Of a DNA stretch of 64,000 nucleotides, positions 52,348-61,100 are shown one piece after another; the stretch's first letter is position 1, and the number at the start of each line of letters is the position of its first letter. Where the stretch lies: positions 62,001-126,000 of the forward strand of contig CASEYP010000007.1 in assembly GCA_949292185.1 (NCBI GenBank), read 5' to 3'. This stretch comes from an uncultured bacterium (GTDB taxonomy: Bacteria; Cyanobacteriota; Vampirovibrionia; Gastranaerophilales; Gastranaerophilaceae). The notes beneath the pieces are model-generated. The model did no database searches. It saw only the letters and a list, made by a program, of their open reading frames with translations, and had not been told where the DNA came from. Both the position numbers and the translations under genes were made by a program.

Positions 52348-53826
52348 TTACTTAATTTTTAAAATATCTTTCAAATCTGATTCAACTAAATCAAAAACAC
52401 TTTTCCAATCCCCAGCCGAAGGTTGTCTATATATTTTGACACTATCATACCAATCACAATAAGACAAATCCATATGCCAACGCCAATTATAAATATAAGG
52501 CAAAAGCACAAAACAAGGCTTTTTCATAGCACCTGCCAAGTGAACTAAAGATGAATCGTTAGAAATTATCAAGTCCATATTGGCTAAAGCCCCAGCCGTA
52601 TCTGAAAAATTTGAAAATGTTGAACCTAAATCAATCACATCATATTTACCTTTAATCTTGTTAAATTCTTCAGACCCTTCAAGTGTTTGACAAGAATAAA
52701 ACTGAGTATTTGGAAGTTCAAACAATCTGAAAAAATCTTCCACCTTCAAAATTCTTTCTTTATCATAAAAAGCATTACCCTGCCATTTTATACCGATTTT
52801 AAACTTATCATTATCGCAAAATTTTTTCTTATAATATTCTATCTTAGCAGGATTAGCCTTCAAATACCCGTCATCGTGGTGAATAAAAAGTTTACTATCA
52901 AAAGCCTTTAATACATAAGGAACACTCAAAAACGGAATATGATAATCAAAATTTATTTCTTTTTCAAAATCAAAAATTTCTAAAACTTCAGCCCCGTAAG
53001 AATTTTCTCTAAATAAAGGCGCAAGTTCTTTTTGAGGTTTTATAATAACTTTTTTGCACATTGAAGTTAATATTGGCATAAACCTATATAACATCAACAT
53101 ATCACCATATCCGGCCTCATAATAAGTAAATAAAACTTTATCCGTCAAATCTTCACCTTTCCACTCAGGACGAAGCTTCATTAAATTAGGATAAATTTTT
53201 TCTTGAGATACAATAGCACTTTTTTTACAAAGTCTTGCTTCAAAATTAGCTAAACCGTCTTTGTAATCCTTTATCTGCATCTGAGCTAAAGCAAGATAAT
53301 AAGTTGATTCCCAATCATCAGGGTGTAATTGAACAACTTTTTTGTAATATTCAACAGCCTTATAAGGGTCATTTTCATTCATAGCAAGATATGCCAAATT
53401 GAAATATGCCTCATAACCATTTGGATTAATTTCTAAAGCCTTGTTATAAGCATCCTTAGAATTTTCAATATCACCAATTTCTTTATAAGACATTGCAAGA
53501 TGAAACCAGTTTTCATAAGTACTTGAATATTCCAAAATATCCTTATACAAAGAAATTGCTTGTTCAAAATCACCTTTTGAATAATATAGGCTGGCTAAAT
53601 TCTCAAGATAATACATTCTTGGCTCAATAGAAATTGCTTTTTTAATACAATTTTCAGCATCATCATACTTTTGTGCTTGGCAATATAACACCCCAAGCAA
53701 ATCCCAAACTTCAGCATTTTGAGGTTCGTTTGCCAAAATTTCTTTATACAAATCTCTTGCCTGAGTTAATTGTCCACTGTTGTGATATTCAAAAGCCTTT
53801 TGAAATATTTCTGATTTTTGCACCAT
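52348..53826 (-). CDS. TPR protein with glycosyltransferase-9-like C-terminal domain
   Basis: A 492-residue protein. TPR repeats cover about residues 1-200 (AWDLLGVLYCQAQKYDDAEN-like units). The C-terminal about 270 residues follow the ADP-heptose-type glycosyltransferase pattern: KIGIKWQGNA, DLGSTFSNFSDTAGALANMD, LIISNDSSLVHLAGAMKKP and WRWHMDLSYCDWYDS. Such fusions occur in cyanobacteria and others, where they may glycosylate proteins or surface polysaccharide. The substrate cannot be told. Convergent with the gene at 51807. Confidence 0.82.
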   Translation of the reverse strand: MVQKSEIFQKAFEYHNSGQLTQARDLYKEILANEPQNAEVWDLLGVLYCQAQKYDDAENCIKKAISIEPRMYYLENLASLYYSKGDFEQAISLYKDILEYSSTYENWFHLAMSYKEIGDIENSKDAYNKALEINPNGYEAYFNLAYLAMNENDPYKAVEYYKKVVQLHPDDWESTYYLALAQMQIKDYKDGLANFEARLCKKSAIVSQEKIYPNLMKLRPEWKGEDLTDKVLFTYYEAGYGDMLMLYRFMPILTSMCKKVIIKPQKELAPLFRENSYGAEVLEIFDFEKEINFDYHIPFLSVPYVLKAFDSKLFIHHDDGYLKANPAKIEYYKKKFCDNDKFKIGIKWQGNAFYDKERILKVEDFFRLFELPNTQFYSCQTLEGSEEFNKIKGKYDVIDLGSTFSNFSDTAGALANMDLIISNDSSLVHLAGAMKKPCFVLLPYIYNWRWHMDLSYCDWYDSVKIYRQPSAGDWKSVFDLVESDLKDILKIK

Positions 53827-53842
53827 GCATAACCTTTATAAT

Positions 53843-54853
53843 TTATAATTGGATACCAAATATTTTAAACAAATTATTTATATGAAATAAATTATATTGA
53901 AAAATTAACCCTACGATTGAACTTACAACAATCAATATAGAAAGAATAATTGCAGTATCTTTTTTATCGTTATTTTTGTTAAATAAAACAAGTAAACCTA
54001 AGCCACCTGATGTTGACAAACCTGCAATTAAAGAACCAAAACTGATAGTATGCTTCAAGAATAAAATAGTCAACATAACAGATATTGCACAATTAGGAAT
54101 TAACCCAACAAAAGATACCAAAATCGGTTGAAGTGGAGAATTCATCAAACAATATTTTGCCAAATTTTCTTCAGTTCCAACTTTATCTATTACAAAACCA
54201 AGAATTACAGAAACAATAAGGATAAAGATAAAAATATTTAAGGTATGTTTCAAAGGATGCAACCAAAAATCCTTTGTCTTAGTAGCATCAACAAGTTTAT
54301 GATGACAACAACCTTCTTCTTCATCAATTTCTTGATCAACAGGAATTTTTAATTCTTCCACTGTTGGATCATTAGCCTTATATGTGACAAGAAGGTCAAC
54401 TAAATACCCAACCGATATTGCTAAAATTACTTTAACCAAAATTATAGGCAAAATTAAATAAATTTTAGAAGGATCAGCCAATAAAACAGGAATAGCTTCA
54501 TCCGAAGTTGCAATATAAACAGCCAACAAAGTTCCGCGGCTCAAAATTCTTCTAACATACAACGTACTTGCAATAACCGAAAACCCGCACTGCGGAATTG
54601 ATGCAAAAAGACTACCAAAAGCCGGTCCGACTTTTTTCATAAAAAACACTAACAAATGCTTTTTCTTTGTAAAATATTGTTCTATAACCTCAATTAATAA
54701 AAATACTATAAATAGAAAAGGAACAAGATTTAAACTATCAATCAAAGCATCTTTAAAAAATTCAGGCAAAAAACTGATAGGTTCAATTAAATGTTCAGGA
54801 AGTGAAAATATATATTGAAAACCTACTAATAGCGAATGTAATAAACCTTGCAT
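53843..54853 (-). CDS. Putative 10-TM heavy-metal exporter (ArsP_2-like), copy 1
   Basis: A 336-residue membrane protein with about ten hydrophobic segments in two halves. FGSLFASIPQCGFSVIASTLY and ATSDEAIPVLLADP are the family signature in half one; IPNCAISVMLTILFLKH and LIAGLSTSGGLGLLVLF in half two. A central loop carries Cys-Cys-His-His (EEGCCHHKLV). The Pfam family is called a putative heavy-metal exporter; some relatives are annotated manganese transporters. Actual substrate unknown. It is followed by the TPR glycosyltransferase and preceded nine bases away by its paralogue. Confidence 0.8.
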   Translation of the reverse strand: MQGLLHSLLVGFQYIFSLPEHLIEPISFLPEFFKDALIDSLNLVPFLFIVFLLIEVIEQYFTKKKHLLVFFMKKVGPAFGSLFASIPQCGFSVIASTLYVRRILSRGTLLAVYIATSDEAIPVLLADPSKIYLILPIILVKVILAISVGYLVDLLVTYKANDPTVEELKIPVDQEIDEEEGCCHHKLVDATKTKDFWLHPLKHTLNIFIFILIVSVILGFVIDKVGTEENLAKYCLMNSPLQPILVSFVGLIPNCAISVMLTILFLKHTISFGSLIAGLSTSGGLGLLVLFNKNNDKKDTAIILSILIVVSSIVGLIFQYNLFHINNLFKIFGIQL

Positions 54854-54862
54854 AACTCTCCT

Positions 54863-55840
54863 CTATTTAAAAAATTCCTGAATCATTTCAACTAATTGCA
54901 TATTATAATACACAAACAAGCCTGTCAAAATACCTGTAATTAAAAGAATAATCATGATTAATACATTATCAACATTATCCTTGCTACGTTTCAATAAAGC
55001 AGCCAAGCCTAAACCTGTAACCGTAGTTAACCCGGCAATCAAAGATGGGAAGCTTATAATACCTTTCACATAAGCTAAAGCTATAAATACAGAAGTAACA
55101 CAGTTAGGAATAATACCTAATGCAGCCACAACAATAACCTGAATAGGAGAATCAATCATTATATAAGAAGCTAAATTCTCAACCCCGCCAAAACCTAATA
55201 TTACACAATTTAAAAATGCTAAACTTAAAAATGTAAACATAAACATATTAAAAGTATGTGTCAATGGGTGCATCCACCAATAAGGAACAACTTCCATTGT
55301 ACAAAGTCTATGGTGGCAACATGCCGGATCATTTAAATCTACATTTATAGCATTAATATCCTCTGTAATTCTACGTTTGAAAAAGAACATTATATCAACT
55401 GCATAAGCAACAATAATACCAACAATAATTTTAATAACAACTATTGGTATAATAACAAAAGCCTTACTAAAATCCATAAATAACAATGGCAAAGCATCAT
55501 CAGAACAAGAAATGAAAAAGGCTAATAATGTACCTCTTGAAAACATTCTTCTTGAATAAAAAGTACTTGCCATAACTTGATATCCACATTCAGGAACAAC
55601 TGATATTACAGTACCAAATATAGGCCCCAATCTTTTTATCAACTTGATAAACAATTGAATATGAGTTAAGAAAAATCTTTCCAATAACTCTATCCCATAA
55701 TATAAAATATATAACCAAGGTATAAAATTAATACTAGAAATAAGAGCTTCTTTTATATATCCTGGTAAAAAATTACACTGGTTTATAAAATACGCAGGTA
55801 CACCTAATGCTGCTTGTATATCATGTAAAATCTGTTCCAT
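54863..55840 (-). CDS. Putative 10-TM heavy-metal exporter (ArsP_2-like), copy 2
   Basis: A 325-residue membrane protein started at 55840 (MEQILHDI). It has the same segments as copy 1: FGTVISVVPECGYQVMASTFY, SCSDDALPLLFMD, IPNCVTSVFIALAYVKG and LIAGLTTVTGLGLAALL, plus the loop DPACCHHRLC. The pair is tandem and co-transcribed, so the two may form a heterodimer or be specialised copies. The Cys/His loops suggest metal sensing or transfer. Confidence 0.8.
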   Translation of the reverse strand: MEQILHDIQAALGVPAYFINQCNFLPGYIKEALISSINFIPWLYILYYGIELLERFFLTHIQLFIKLIKRLGPIFGTVISVVPECGYQVMASTFYSRRMFSRGTLLAFFISCSDDALPLLFMDFSKAFVIIPIVVIKIIVGIIVAYAVDIMFFFKRRITEDINAINVDLNDPACCHHRLCTMEVVPYWWMHPLTHTFNMFMFTFLSLAFLNCVILGFGGVENLASYIMIDSPIQVIVVAALGIIPNCVTSVFIALAYVKGIISFPSLIAGLTTVTGLGLAALLKRSKDNVDNVLIMIILLITGILTGLFVYYNMQLVEMIQEFFK

Positions 55841-55944
55841 AAATCCATAAATCCTTTTATTTTCAATCAATTATATTAACATAACGTAAATAAACTTTTA
55901 TCAAATACTTGAATGATATTACTCTTAAAATTTCAAAAAATAAA

Positions 55945-55973
55945 TTGAAGAAAAAAAAATTTTGTCCTATACT
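55945..55973 (+). promoter_or_regulatory. Promoter of alr, near-leaderless
   Basis: TTGAAG (55945-55950), a 17-base spacer and TATACT (55968-55973), then ten bases to the ATG at 55984. The predicted leader is only about four bases and no ribosome site exists. Confidence 0.6.
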
Positions 55974-55983
55974 AAAACCTGCT

Positions 55984-57114
55984 ATGAAAAATACAAGACA
56001 AACAAATATAAATATCCACAGAGATTCTTGGGTAGAAATTAACATTTCAAATTTAGAACACAACATAAAAGAAATTAAAAAGAGCGTTCCAAAAGGGATA
56101 AAACTTTTAGGAGTTGTAAAAGCAGATGCCTACGGGCATGGTGCGGTAATGCTTGCACCAACAATACTTGCAAGCGGAATTGATATGCTTGGTGTAGCTT
56201 CAATAGATGAAGGTGCCGATTTAAGACAAGCAAGAATAAATTGCGAAATATTAGTGCTTGGTGCAGTTCCTGTATGGGCTGTAGAAAGTGCCGTTAAAAA
56301 TGACTTAAGTATCGCAATTTTTTCAAAAGAACACATAAAAGCCTGTGAACAAGCTTACCAAAGAACAGGGATAAAACCAAAAGTTCATATAAAACTCGAT
56401 ACTGGCATGAATAGAATTGGTGTTAGAGTTGAAGATGCTGTAGATTTTATAAAAGAAGTTCAAAAACTTGATTACATCAATTTACAAGGAATATTTACAC
56501 ATTTAGCCGCAGCAGAAGAATTGGATAAAACCCAAGAACAAATTGCTAAATGGAATTCTGTTATCGACAATGTTAATACAGATGGATTGCTACTACATAT
56601 TCTAAATACGGCAGGAACAATCTGTTACGATGTACCAAATTCTAATATGAGAAGAGTTGGAATTGCATTATACGGATTATATCCAGATTTTCCACCGAAT
56701 GTAGAATTCAAAAAACCAAATCTTAAACAACTAATCTCACTAAAAGGCAGAATAGTTAATATTCACACAGCAAAAGACGGAGAAGGAATAAGTTATTGTC
56801 ACACATACATAGCAAAAGGTGATAGAACAATCGCAACAGTTCCTATAGGTTATGCAGATGGAGTTCCAAGACTTTTGTCAAACAAAATTCACGGAACAAT
56901 AAACGGTCAAAAAGTTCCACAAGTTGGCAATATCACAATGGATCAAATGATGTTTGATATAACAGGTACAAATGCAAAAGTCGGTGATATTATAACTTTA
57001 CTTGATGAAAACAATTCAATAGATGAATGGGCAAAAATCCTTCATACAATTAATTATGAATTAACTTGCCGCTTAAAAGTTCGTCTACCAAGAGTTTACA
57101 CAAGAGGAGAATAA
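55984..57114 (+). CDS. alr: Alanine racemase
   Basis: PLP-dependent L/D-alanine interconversion for peptidoglycan. I start at 55984 (MKNTRQTNINIH) because the promoter lies just upstream; the open frame extends back to 55909 through that promoter. The 376-residue protein has the Lys motif LLGVVKADAYGHGAV, HIKLDTGMNRIG, and the catalytic Tyr region ISYCHTYIAKGDRTIATVPIGYADG, plus NITMDQMMFDI. It is followed by lpdA after five bases. Confidence 0.95.
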   Translation: MKNTRQTNINIHRDSWVEINISNLEHNIKEIKKSVPKGIKLLGVVKADAYGHGAVMLAPTILASGIDMLGVASIDEGADLRQARINCEILVLGAVPVWAVESAVKNDLSIAIFSKEHIKACEQAYQRTGIKPKVHIKLDTGMNRIGVRVEDAVDFIKEVQKLDYINLQGIFTHLAAAEELDKTQEQIAKWNSVIDNVNTDGLLLHILNTAGTICYDVPNSNMRRVGIALYGLYPDFPPNVEFKKPNLKQLISLKGRIVNIHTAKDGEGISYCHTYIAKGDRTIATVPIGYADGVPRLLSNKIHGTINGQKVPQVGNITMDQMMFDITGTNAKVGDIITLLDENNSIDEWAKILHTINYELTCRLKVRLPRVYTRGE

Positions 57115-57119
57115 ACCTT

Positions 57120-58358
57120 ATGCAAGAATATGATTTGGGAGTAATAGGAGCAGGCCCTGGAGGCTATACAGCAGCGTTATTTGCCGCAGCTCAAGGACAA
57201 AAGGTTGTACTTTTTGAAAAAAATCTAATTGGTGGAGTATGTTTAAATAAAGGCTGTATTCCAACAAAAAGTATTTTATATTCATCTGAAATCTATAAAA
57301 AAATCCAAAACTGTTCAGAATTTGGAATTTCAACAGGTGAAGTAACTCTTGATTATTCAAAAGTCATTGAAAGAAAAAATAAAACAATAGAAAAATTAAG
57401 AAAAGGAATTGAACTTGCACTAAAAAATGCGAAAGTTCAAACCGTAAATTCTGAAGCAAAAATAAAATCTTCAACAGAAATTTTGGCAAATAACGAAACC
57501 TATAAAGTTAAACAAATAATTTGTGCAACAGGTTCAACTCCCAAAGAAATAAAAGGTCTTGAATTTGATCATAAATTTATTTTATCTTCAGATGATATTC
57601 TAAATTTAGAAAAATTACCAAAAAGTATTTTAATAATCGGTTCAGGTGCAATAGGAACAGAATGGGCAAGAATCTTTGCAAACTTTGGAACAGATACAAC
57701 TGTCGTTGAAGCTGCACCGCATATTTTACCATCAGCCGATATAGAAGTTTCAAAAAGAGTTGAGCGCATATTTAAAACTCAAAAAATAAAATTCTATACC
57801 CAAACTTCAGTTGAAAAAATTGAAAACAAAACCGTTACATTATCAAACGGAGAAACTTTAGAACCGGAAATTATACTTGCGGCAATAGGAAGAACCCCTA
57901 ATAAAGTTGAAAAAATTGAAGGTGTTGAATATATCGGAGATGTTGCAGGAGAAATTCAACTTGCACACTACGCGATGAAACAAGCCATTCAAAAAACAAC
58001 AAATATTCCAATGAGAAAAGATCTTATTCCAAGCGTTGTATATGGCACACCTGAAATTGCCTGGATTGGAAAAAGAGAACAAGATTTAGAACCTAACACT
58101 TACCAAAAATCACTAACTCTTATATCATCTTTAGGCAAAGCACATTGTGATAGTGAAACAGAAGGTTTTATAAAACTTCTATCTCAAAATGGCGAAATTA
58201 TAGGAGCACATATTGTATCAGCCGAAGCATCTGCACTCATTACACAAATTCTTATTGCTATACAAAATAATATACCTATCGAAAAATTAAAAGAAATTTG
58301 TTTTGCGCACCCAACGTACTCAGAAGGTATATTTGACAGTTTATTTAAATTCAAATAA
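57120..58358 (+). CDS. lpdA: Dihydrolipoamide dehydrogenase (E3)
   Basis: FAD flavoprotein reoxidising dihydrolipoamide in pyruvate dehydrogenase or glycine cleavage complexes. The start at 57120 (MQEYDLGVIGAGPGG) has GAGGAGA nine bases upstream. It has the redox pair in GGVCLNKGCIPTKS, the NAD-binding motif IIGSGAIGTEWA, the second FAD motif, and the interface ending FAHPTYSE with the catalytic His-Glu. At 412 residues it is shorter than the usual about 460. A lipoyl synthase gene 560 bases later supports the lipoate link. Confidence 0.9.
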   Translation: MQEYDLGVIGAGPGGYTAALFAAAQGQKVVLFEKNLIGGVCLNKGCIPTKSILYSSEIYKKIQNCSEFGISTGEVTLDYSKVIERKNKTIEKLRKGIELALKNAKVQTVNSEAKIKSSTEILANNETYKVKQIICATGSTPKEIKGLEFDHKFILSSDDILNLEKLPKSILIIGSGAIGTEWARIFANFGTDTTVVEAAPHILPSADIEVSKRVERIFKTQKIKFYTQTSVEKIENKTVTLSNGETLEPEIILAAIGRTPNKVEKIEGVEYIGDVAGEIQLAHYAMKQAIQKTTNIPMRKDLIPSVVYGTPEIAWIGKREQDLEPNTYQKSLTLISSLGKAHCDSETEGFIKLLSQNGEIIGAHIVSAEASALITQILIAIQNNIPIEKLKEICFAHPTYSEGIFDSLFKFK

Positions 58359-58360
58359 TA

Positions 58361-58397
58361 AAAAAAGAACCTTTTAAAATAAAAGGTTCTTTTTTTA
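58361..58397 (+). terminator. Terminator after lpdA
   Basis: AAAAAAGAACCTTTTA (58361-58376), a short loop and the matching TAAAAGGTTCTTTTTT make a long stem with T runs on both strands. It closes alr-lpdA and also the left-facing gene at 58416. Confidence 0.85.
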
Positions 58398-58415
58398 CAA
58401 ATATCTTTGTTCAAA

Positions 58416-58817
58416 TTAAAAGAATGATTTAGTACCTTTACCGCCGGCATTCCAATAAGAGTTACCTTGGCTTCTTTGTTTTGTTTGAACTCTAACTCTT
58501 GGATCTCTTTTTTCCGGAACTGGTTTACCTTCAGCAGCAGCGTTTTGAGGAACCATATTTTCATCCATTTGATTTCTTGTAGTAAATTTTGCATCATAAA
58601 TTCCATTCTGATCCGGGAATGAAATTTGAGGTCCGTTTGCACTATTTCCGGTAGTTTGTTGAGCATTAGTAGTTTGCTGAACAGCAGGTTGAGTTCCAAC
58701 ACCAGGTGTTGTAGACAATACTGTAGGGCTCAATGGTTCTAAAATCAAAGGTTCAGCAGAAAATGCCGCAGGAACAAACATTGAAATCATTGTTAAAACT
58801 AATATCGCTTTTTTCAT
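58416..58817 (-). CDS. Exported Pro/Gln/Asn-rich protein
   Basis: A 133-residue protein started at 58817 (MKKAILVLTMISMF) with AGGAGT six bases upstream; the longer frame to 58883 has no support. A signal peptide ends about residue 20 (AAFSAE). The mature protein is Thr/Gln/Asn/Pro-rich and has no hydrophobic core, ending in a basic Ser/Gly-rich tail (RVRVQTKQRSQGNS). Probably disordered or periplasmic; function unknown. Confidence 0.6.
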   Translation of the reverse strand: MKKAILVLTMISMFVPAAFSAEPLILEPLSPTVLSTTPGVGTQPAVQQTTNAQQTTGNSANGPQISFPDQNGIYDAKFTTRNQMDENMVPQNAAAEGKPVPEKRDPRVRVQTKQRSQGNSYWNAGGKGTKSFF

Positions 58818-58901
58818 CTCGAAGACTCCTATATAATACTTTGTAATAATAATATTTATATAACGTTTTATAATAAAAATCAAACATGAAAAAATTTGTT
58901 A

Positions 58902-58907
58902 TATAAT
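58902..58907 (+). promoter_or_regulatory. -10 box of lipA, leaderless
   Basis: TATAAT at 58902-58907 is followed seven bases later by the ATG at 58915 without a ribosome site. The -35 region is weak. Confidence 0.5.
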
Positions 58908-58914
58908 TATAAGC

Positions 58915-59757
58915 ATGCAAAACAGATTACCACAATATTTAAAAAGACCGATAATAGATACGGATAAAACACGAAATGTCAGAAAAATCTTAAAAGCAAA
59001 CTGTCTAAACACAGTATGCGAAAACGCAAGATGCCCAAACAAAAATGAATGCTATACAAAAAATACTGCAACATTTTTAATAATGGGAAACAACTGCACA
59101 AGAAATTGCAGATACTGTAATATAACTTGCGAAAAGCCTTTACCGCTAGATAAAGACGAGCCATTACATATAGCAAAAGCCGTAAAAGAATTAGGTCTAA
59201 AATATGCCGTAATAACATCTGTAACAAGAGATGATCTTCCGGATGGCGGCGCCGAACACTTTGCAAATTGTATCTATGAAATTAGAAAAATTTCACCTGA
59301 CACAAAAATAGAAATTCTAACACCTGATTTTAAAAATCAAAAATCATCACTTGATACAATAATAAAAGCGCATCCTGATGTTTTTAATCACAATATAGAA
59401 ACGGTCAAAGAACTTTTTAAAACAGCAAGACCACAAGGAAATTATGACAATTCACTTGAAGTTTTGAATTACATAAAACAAAACAGTGATATTACAACAA
59501 AATCAGGACTAATGATTGGACTTGGAGAAACCTGGGAACAAATTGAGCAAACCCTGAAAGATTTATACAAAGTAAAATGCGATATTTTAACAATAGGACA
59601 ATATATTCAACCTTCCAAAAATCATTTGCCTGTTGCAAAATATTATACACTTGAAGAATACGAAAAATTAAAAGAACTTGCTGCATCAATCGGCATAACC
59701 CATTACCAAATCGGGCCGCTTGTCAGAAGTTCATATAATGCAGCAAGTCTTGTTTAA
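58915..59757 (+). CDS. lipA: Lipoyl synthase
   Basis: Radical-SAM enzyme inserting two sulfurs into protein-bound octanoyl groups. The 280-residue protein has the auxiliary cluster motif CENARCPNKNEC, the radical-SAM motif CTRNCRYC, and the terminal RSSY motif (PLVRSSYNAAS). HNIETV and GLMIGLGETWEQ are conserved. It has its own promoter and probably a leaderless mRNA. Together with lpdA it supports a lipoate-dependent complex in this organism. Confidence 0.97.
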   Translation: MQNRLPQYLKRPIIDTDKTRNVRKILKANCLNTVCENARCPNKNECYTKNTATFLIMGNNCTRNCRYCNITCEKPLPLDKDEPLHIAKAVKELGLKYAVITSVTRDDLPDGGAEHFANCIYEIRKISPDTKIEILTPDFKNQKSSLDTIIKAHPDVFNHNIETVKELFKTARPQGNYDNSLEVLNYIKQNSDITTKSGLMIGLGETWEQIEQTLKDLYKVKCDILTIGQYIQPSKNHLPVAKYYTLEEYEKLKELAASIGITHYQIGPLVRSSYNAASLV

Positions 59758-59773
59758 ACAAATAACTTAAATG

Positions 59774-60235
59774 TTATTTTATTTGTTTTACTATATTATC
59801 AGTAATATCATCCCCGCCTGATAGCACAATTCCTGTCGGTAAAACAAGATTATAATTCGATTTTTTGGCTTCTTTTGATATTAACACTTTTATATTATCG
59901 TTAATTTTTGCCAATTTTGAATTATACTCTTTATCCATCGTTTGTTTTTTTGCTTCAATTTGTTTTCGATACTCAGATTCTTTTTGAAGAAGTTTATTTC
60001 TGTCGTGTTCATTTAAAAGTTCATTTTGAGCCTTTGAAATAAGAGTATTTAACTCTTCCATTTCCTTATCTTGGGAACGTTTAAGAGCTTGAATTTCGCT
60101 GGATTGTGATAGAACTTCAGGAACATCAATTACAGCAACTTTATATCTTGGAAAAGAAACCGCAACATCGTTCATATTGTAACCGACAAAGAATACTAAA
60201 ACGCACGCAATAATAAACCAAATATTATTTTTCAT
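59774..60235 (-). CDS. Skp/OmpH-like periplasmic chaperone protein
   Basis: A 153-residue protein started at 60235 (MKNNIWFIIACVLVF), with AGGA upstream. An uncleaved or signal-like N-terminal hydrophobic stretch is followed by KVAVIDVPEVLSQSSEIQAL, a long charged coiled coil (about 45-115), and YNLVLPTGIVLSGGDDITD near the C-terminus. That order is the Skp/OmpH family pattern. Skp guides outer-membrane proteins across the periplasm. It may be membrane-anchored here. Confidence 0.85.
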   Translation of the reverse strand: MKNNIWFIIACVLVFFVGYNMNDVAVSFPRYKVAVIDVPEVLSQSSEIQALKRSQDKEMEELNTLISKAQNELLNEHDRNKLLQKESEYRKQIEAKKQTMDKEYNSKLAKINDNIKVLISKEAKKSNYNLVLPTGIVLSGGDDITDNIVKQIK

Positions 60236-60320
60236 ATTATCCTGTCCTTTCTGATTCATAAACATACTAAAATCATCAAAAGTTTAAATAAATCAGACAA
60301 CAGGATAAAATTTATAATAA

Positions 60321-60344
60321 AAAAAAAACTTCCAAACCTGGAAG
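60321..60344 (-). terminator. Terminator of the gene at 60411
   Basis: CTTCCA (60329-60334), AACC and TGGAAG (60339-60344), followed on the minus strand by a T run (60319-60328). It ends the left-facing gene at 60411-60941. Confidence 0.8.
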
Positions 60345-60410
60345 CTATATATTGATAGTAATTGTAAACATAAGGGATATTAAAATTTTATTGAGAAATC
60401 TTTATTTTTA

Positions 60411-60941
60411 TTATGCAAAAATACTTTTCAAAGAATCTGAACTTGATGTTTCTTCTTTTCCTGATTTACCGCCCATTAAAAGTTCTCCGTGATAAAAAGG
60501 ATTTGAACCATCTTTATCTTTTGCGGTTGAAGCTGCAAAAATTGAAATGAATTGAGAAGTTCCAGTTGTTTCTGAAGCTTTTTGAGTTTCTGTAACTACT
60601 TCATTAACAGTTGGCATATATTTACCATCATTTCTCTTTGCTATTGCTGCTTGTGAATTTAAATATTGTATAGAATTTAAAGTTGCTTGACTAAATTGGA
60701 ATTGGAAAGAATTGTTCATCGCAATTTGTTTTTGAACATTAACATCAATTTTGCCTTGGTATAAGTCAATACCTAATTCTACAGGTTTTGCAAAAGATAC
60801 AGTGTGTGTATTTGCAACAGAATTAGTATATTGGGTATTTTTTTGAGCTGCACGGCGTAAAATTTCTTGTGATACATCTTTTAATATAGAGGTATCAATG
60901 CCATGTTTATATAATGAATTGTAATTAACATTTAAACCCAT
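60411..60941 (-). CDS. Uncharacterised protein, sigma-28-type promoter
   Basis: A 176-residue protein beginning MGLNVNYNSLYKHGID, without signal peptide. It is Gln/Asn/Ser-rich and mostly helical (ILKDVSQEILRRAAQKN, AMNNSFQFQFSQATLNSIQYL), and ends in a Ser-rich tail. No family recognised. AAAGGG lies upstream as ribosome site. A TAAAGTTT-N12-GCCGTAAA promoter precedes it, as in the 689-aa gene, so both may be part of one FliA-type regulon. It may be a secreted or chaperone-like companion; this is inference. Confidence 0.6.
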   Translation of the reverse strand: MGLNVNYNSLYKHGIDTSILKDVSQEILRRAAQKNTQYTNSVANTHTVSFAKPVELGIDLYQGKIDVNVQKQIAMNNSFQFQFSQATLNSIQYLNSQAAIAKRNDGKYMPTVNEVVTETQKASETTGTSQFISIFAASTAKDKDGSNPFYHGELLMGGKSGKEETSSSDSLKSIFA

Positions 60942-60973
60942 TAGACTTATCCCTTTGTTTCCTTACAAATATA

Positions 60974-61001
60974 TTTACGGCATTTTGATATCTAAACTTT
61001 A
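60974..61001 (-). promoter_or_regulatory. Sigma-28-type promoter of the 60411 gene
   Basis: On the minus strand TAAAGTTT (60994-61001), a 12-base spacer and GCCGTAAA (60974-60981). The -35 box is exact and the -10 box matches GCCGATAA at six or seven positions. The spacer is one base longer than the usual 11. It lies 33 bases before the start codon. Confidence 0.6.
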
Positions 61002-61100
61002 GAAAACAAACAGATATTGTTAACATTCTGTTACAAAGATTTCTACATAACGCCCAAGCTCAATCCACAACAACATTTACAAAAATTAAATTGCACATAA

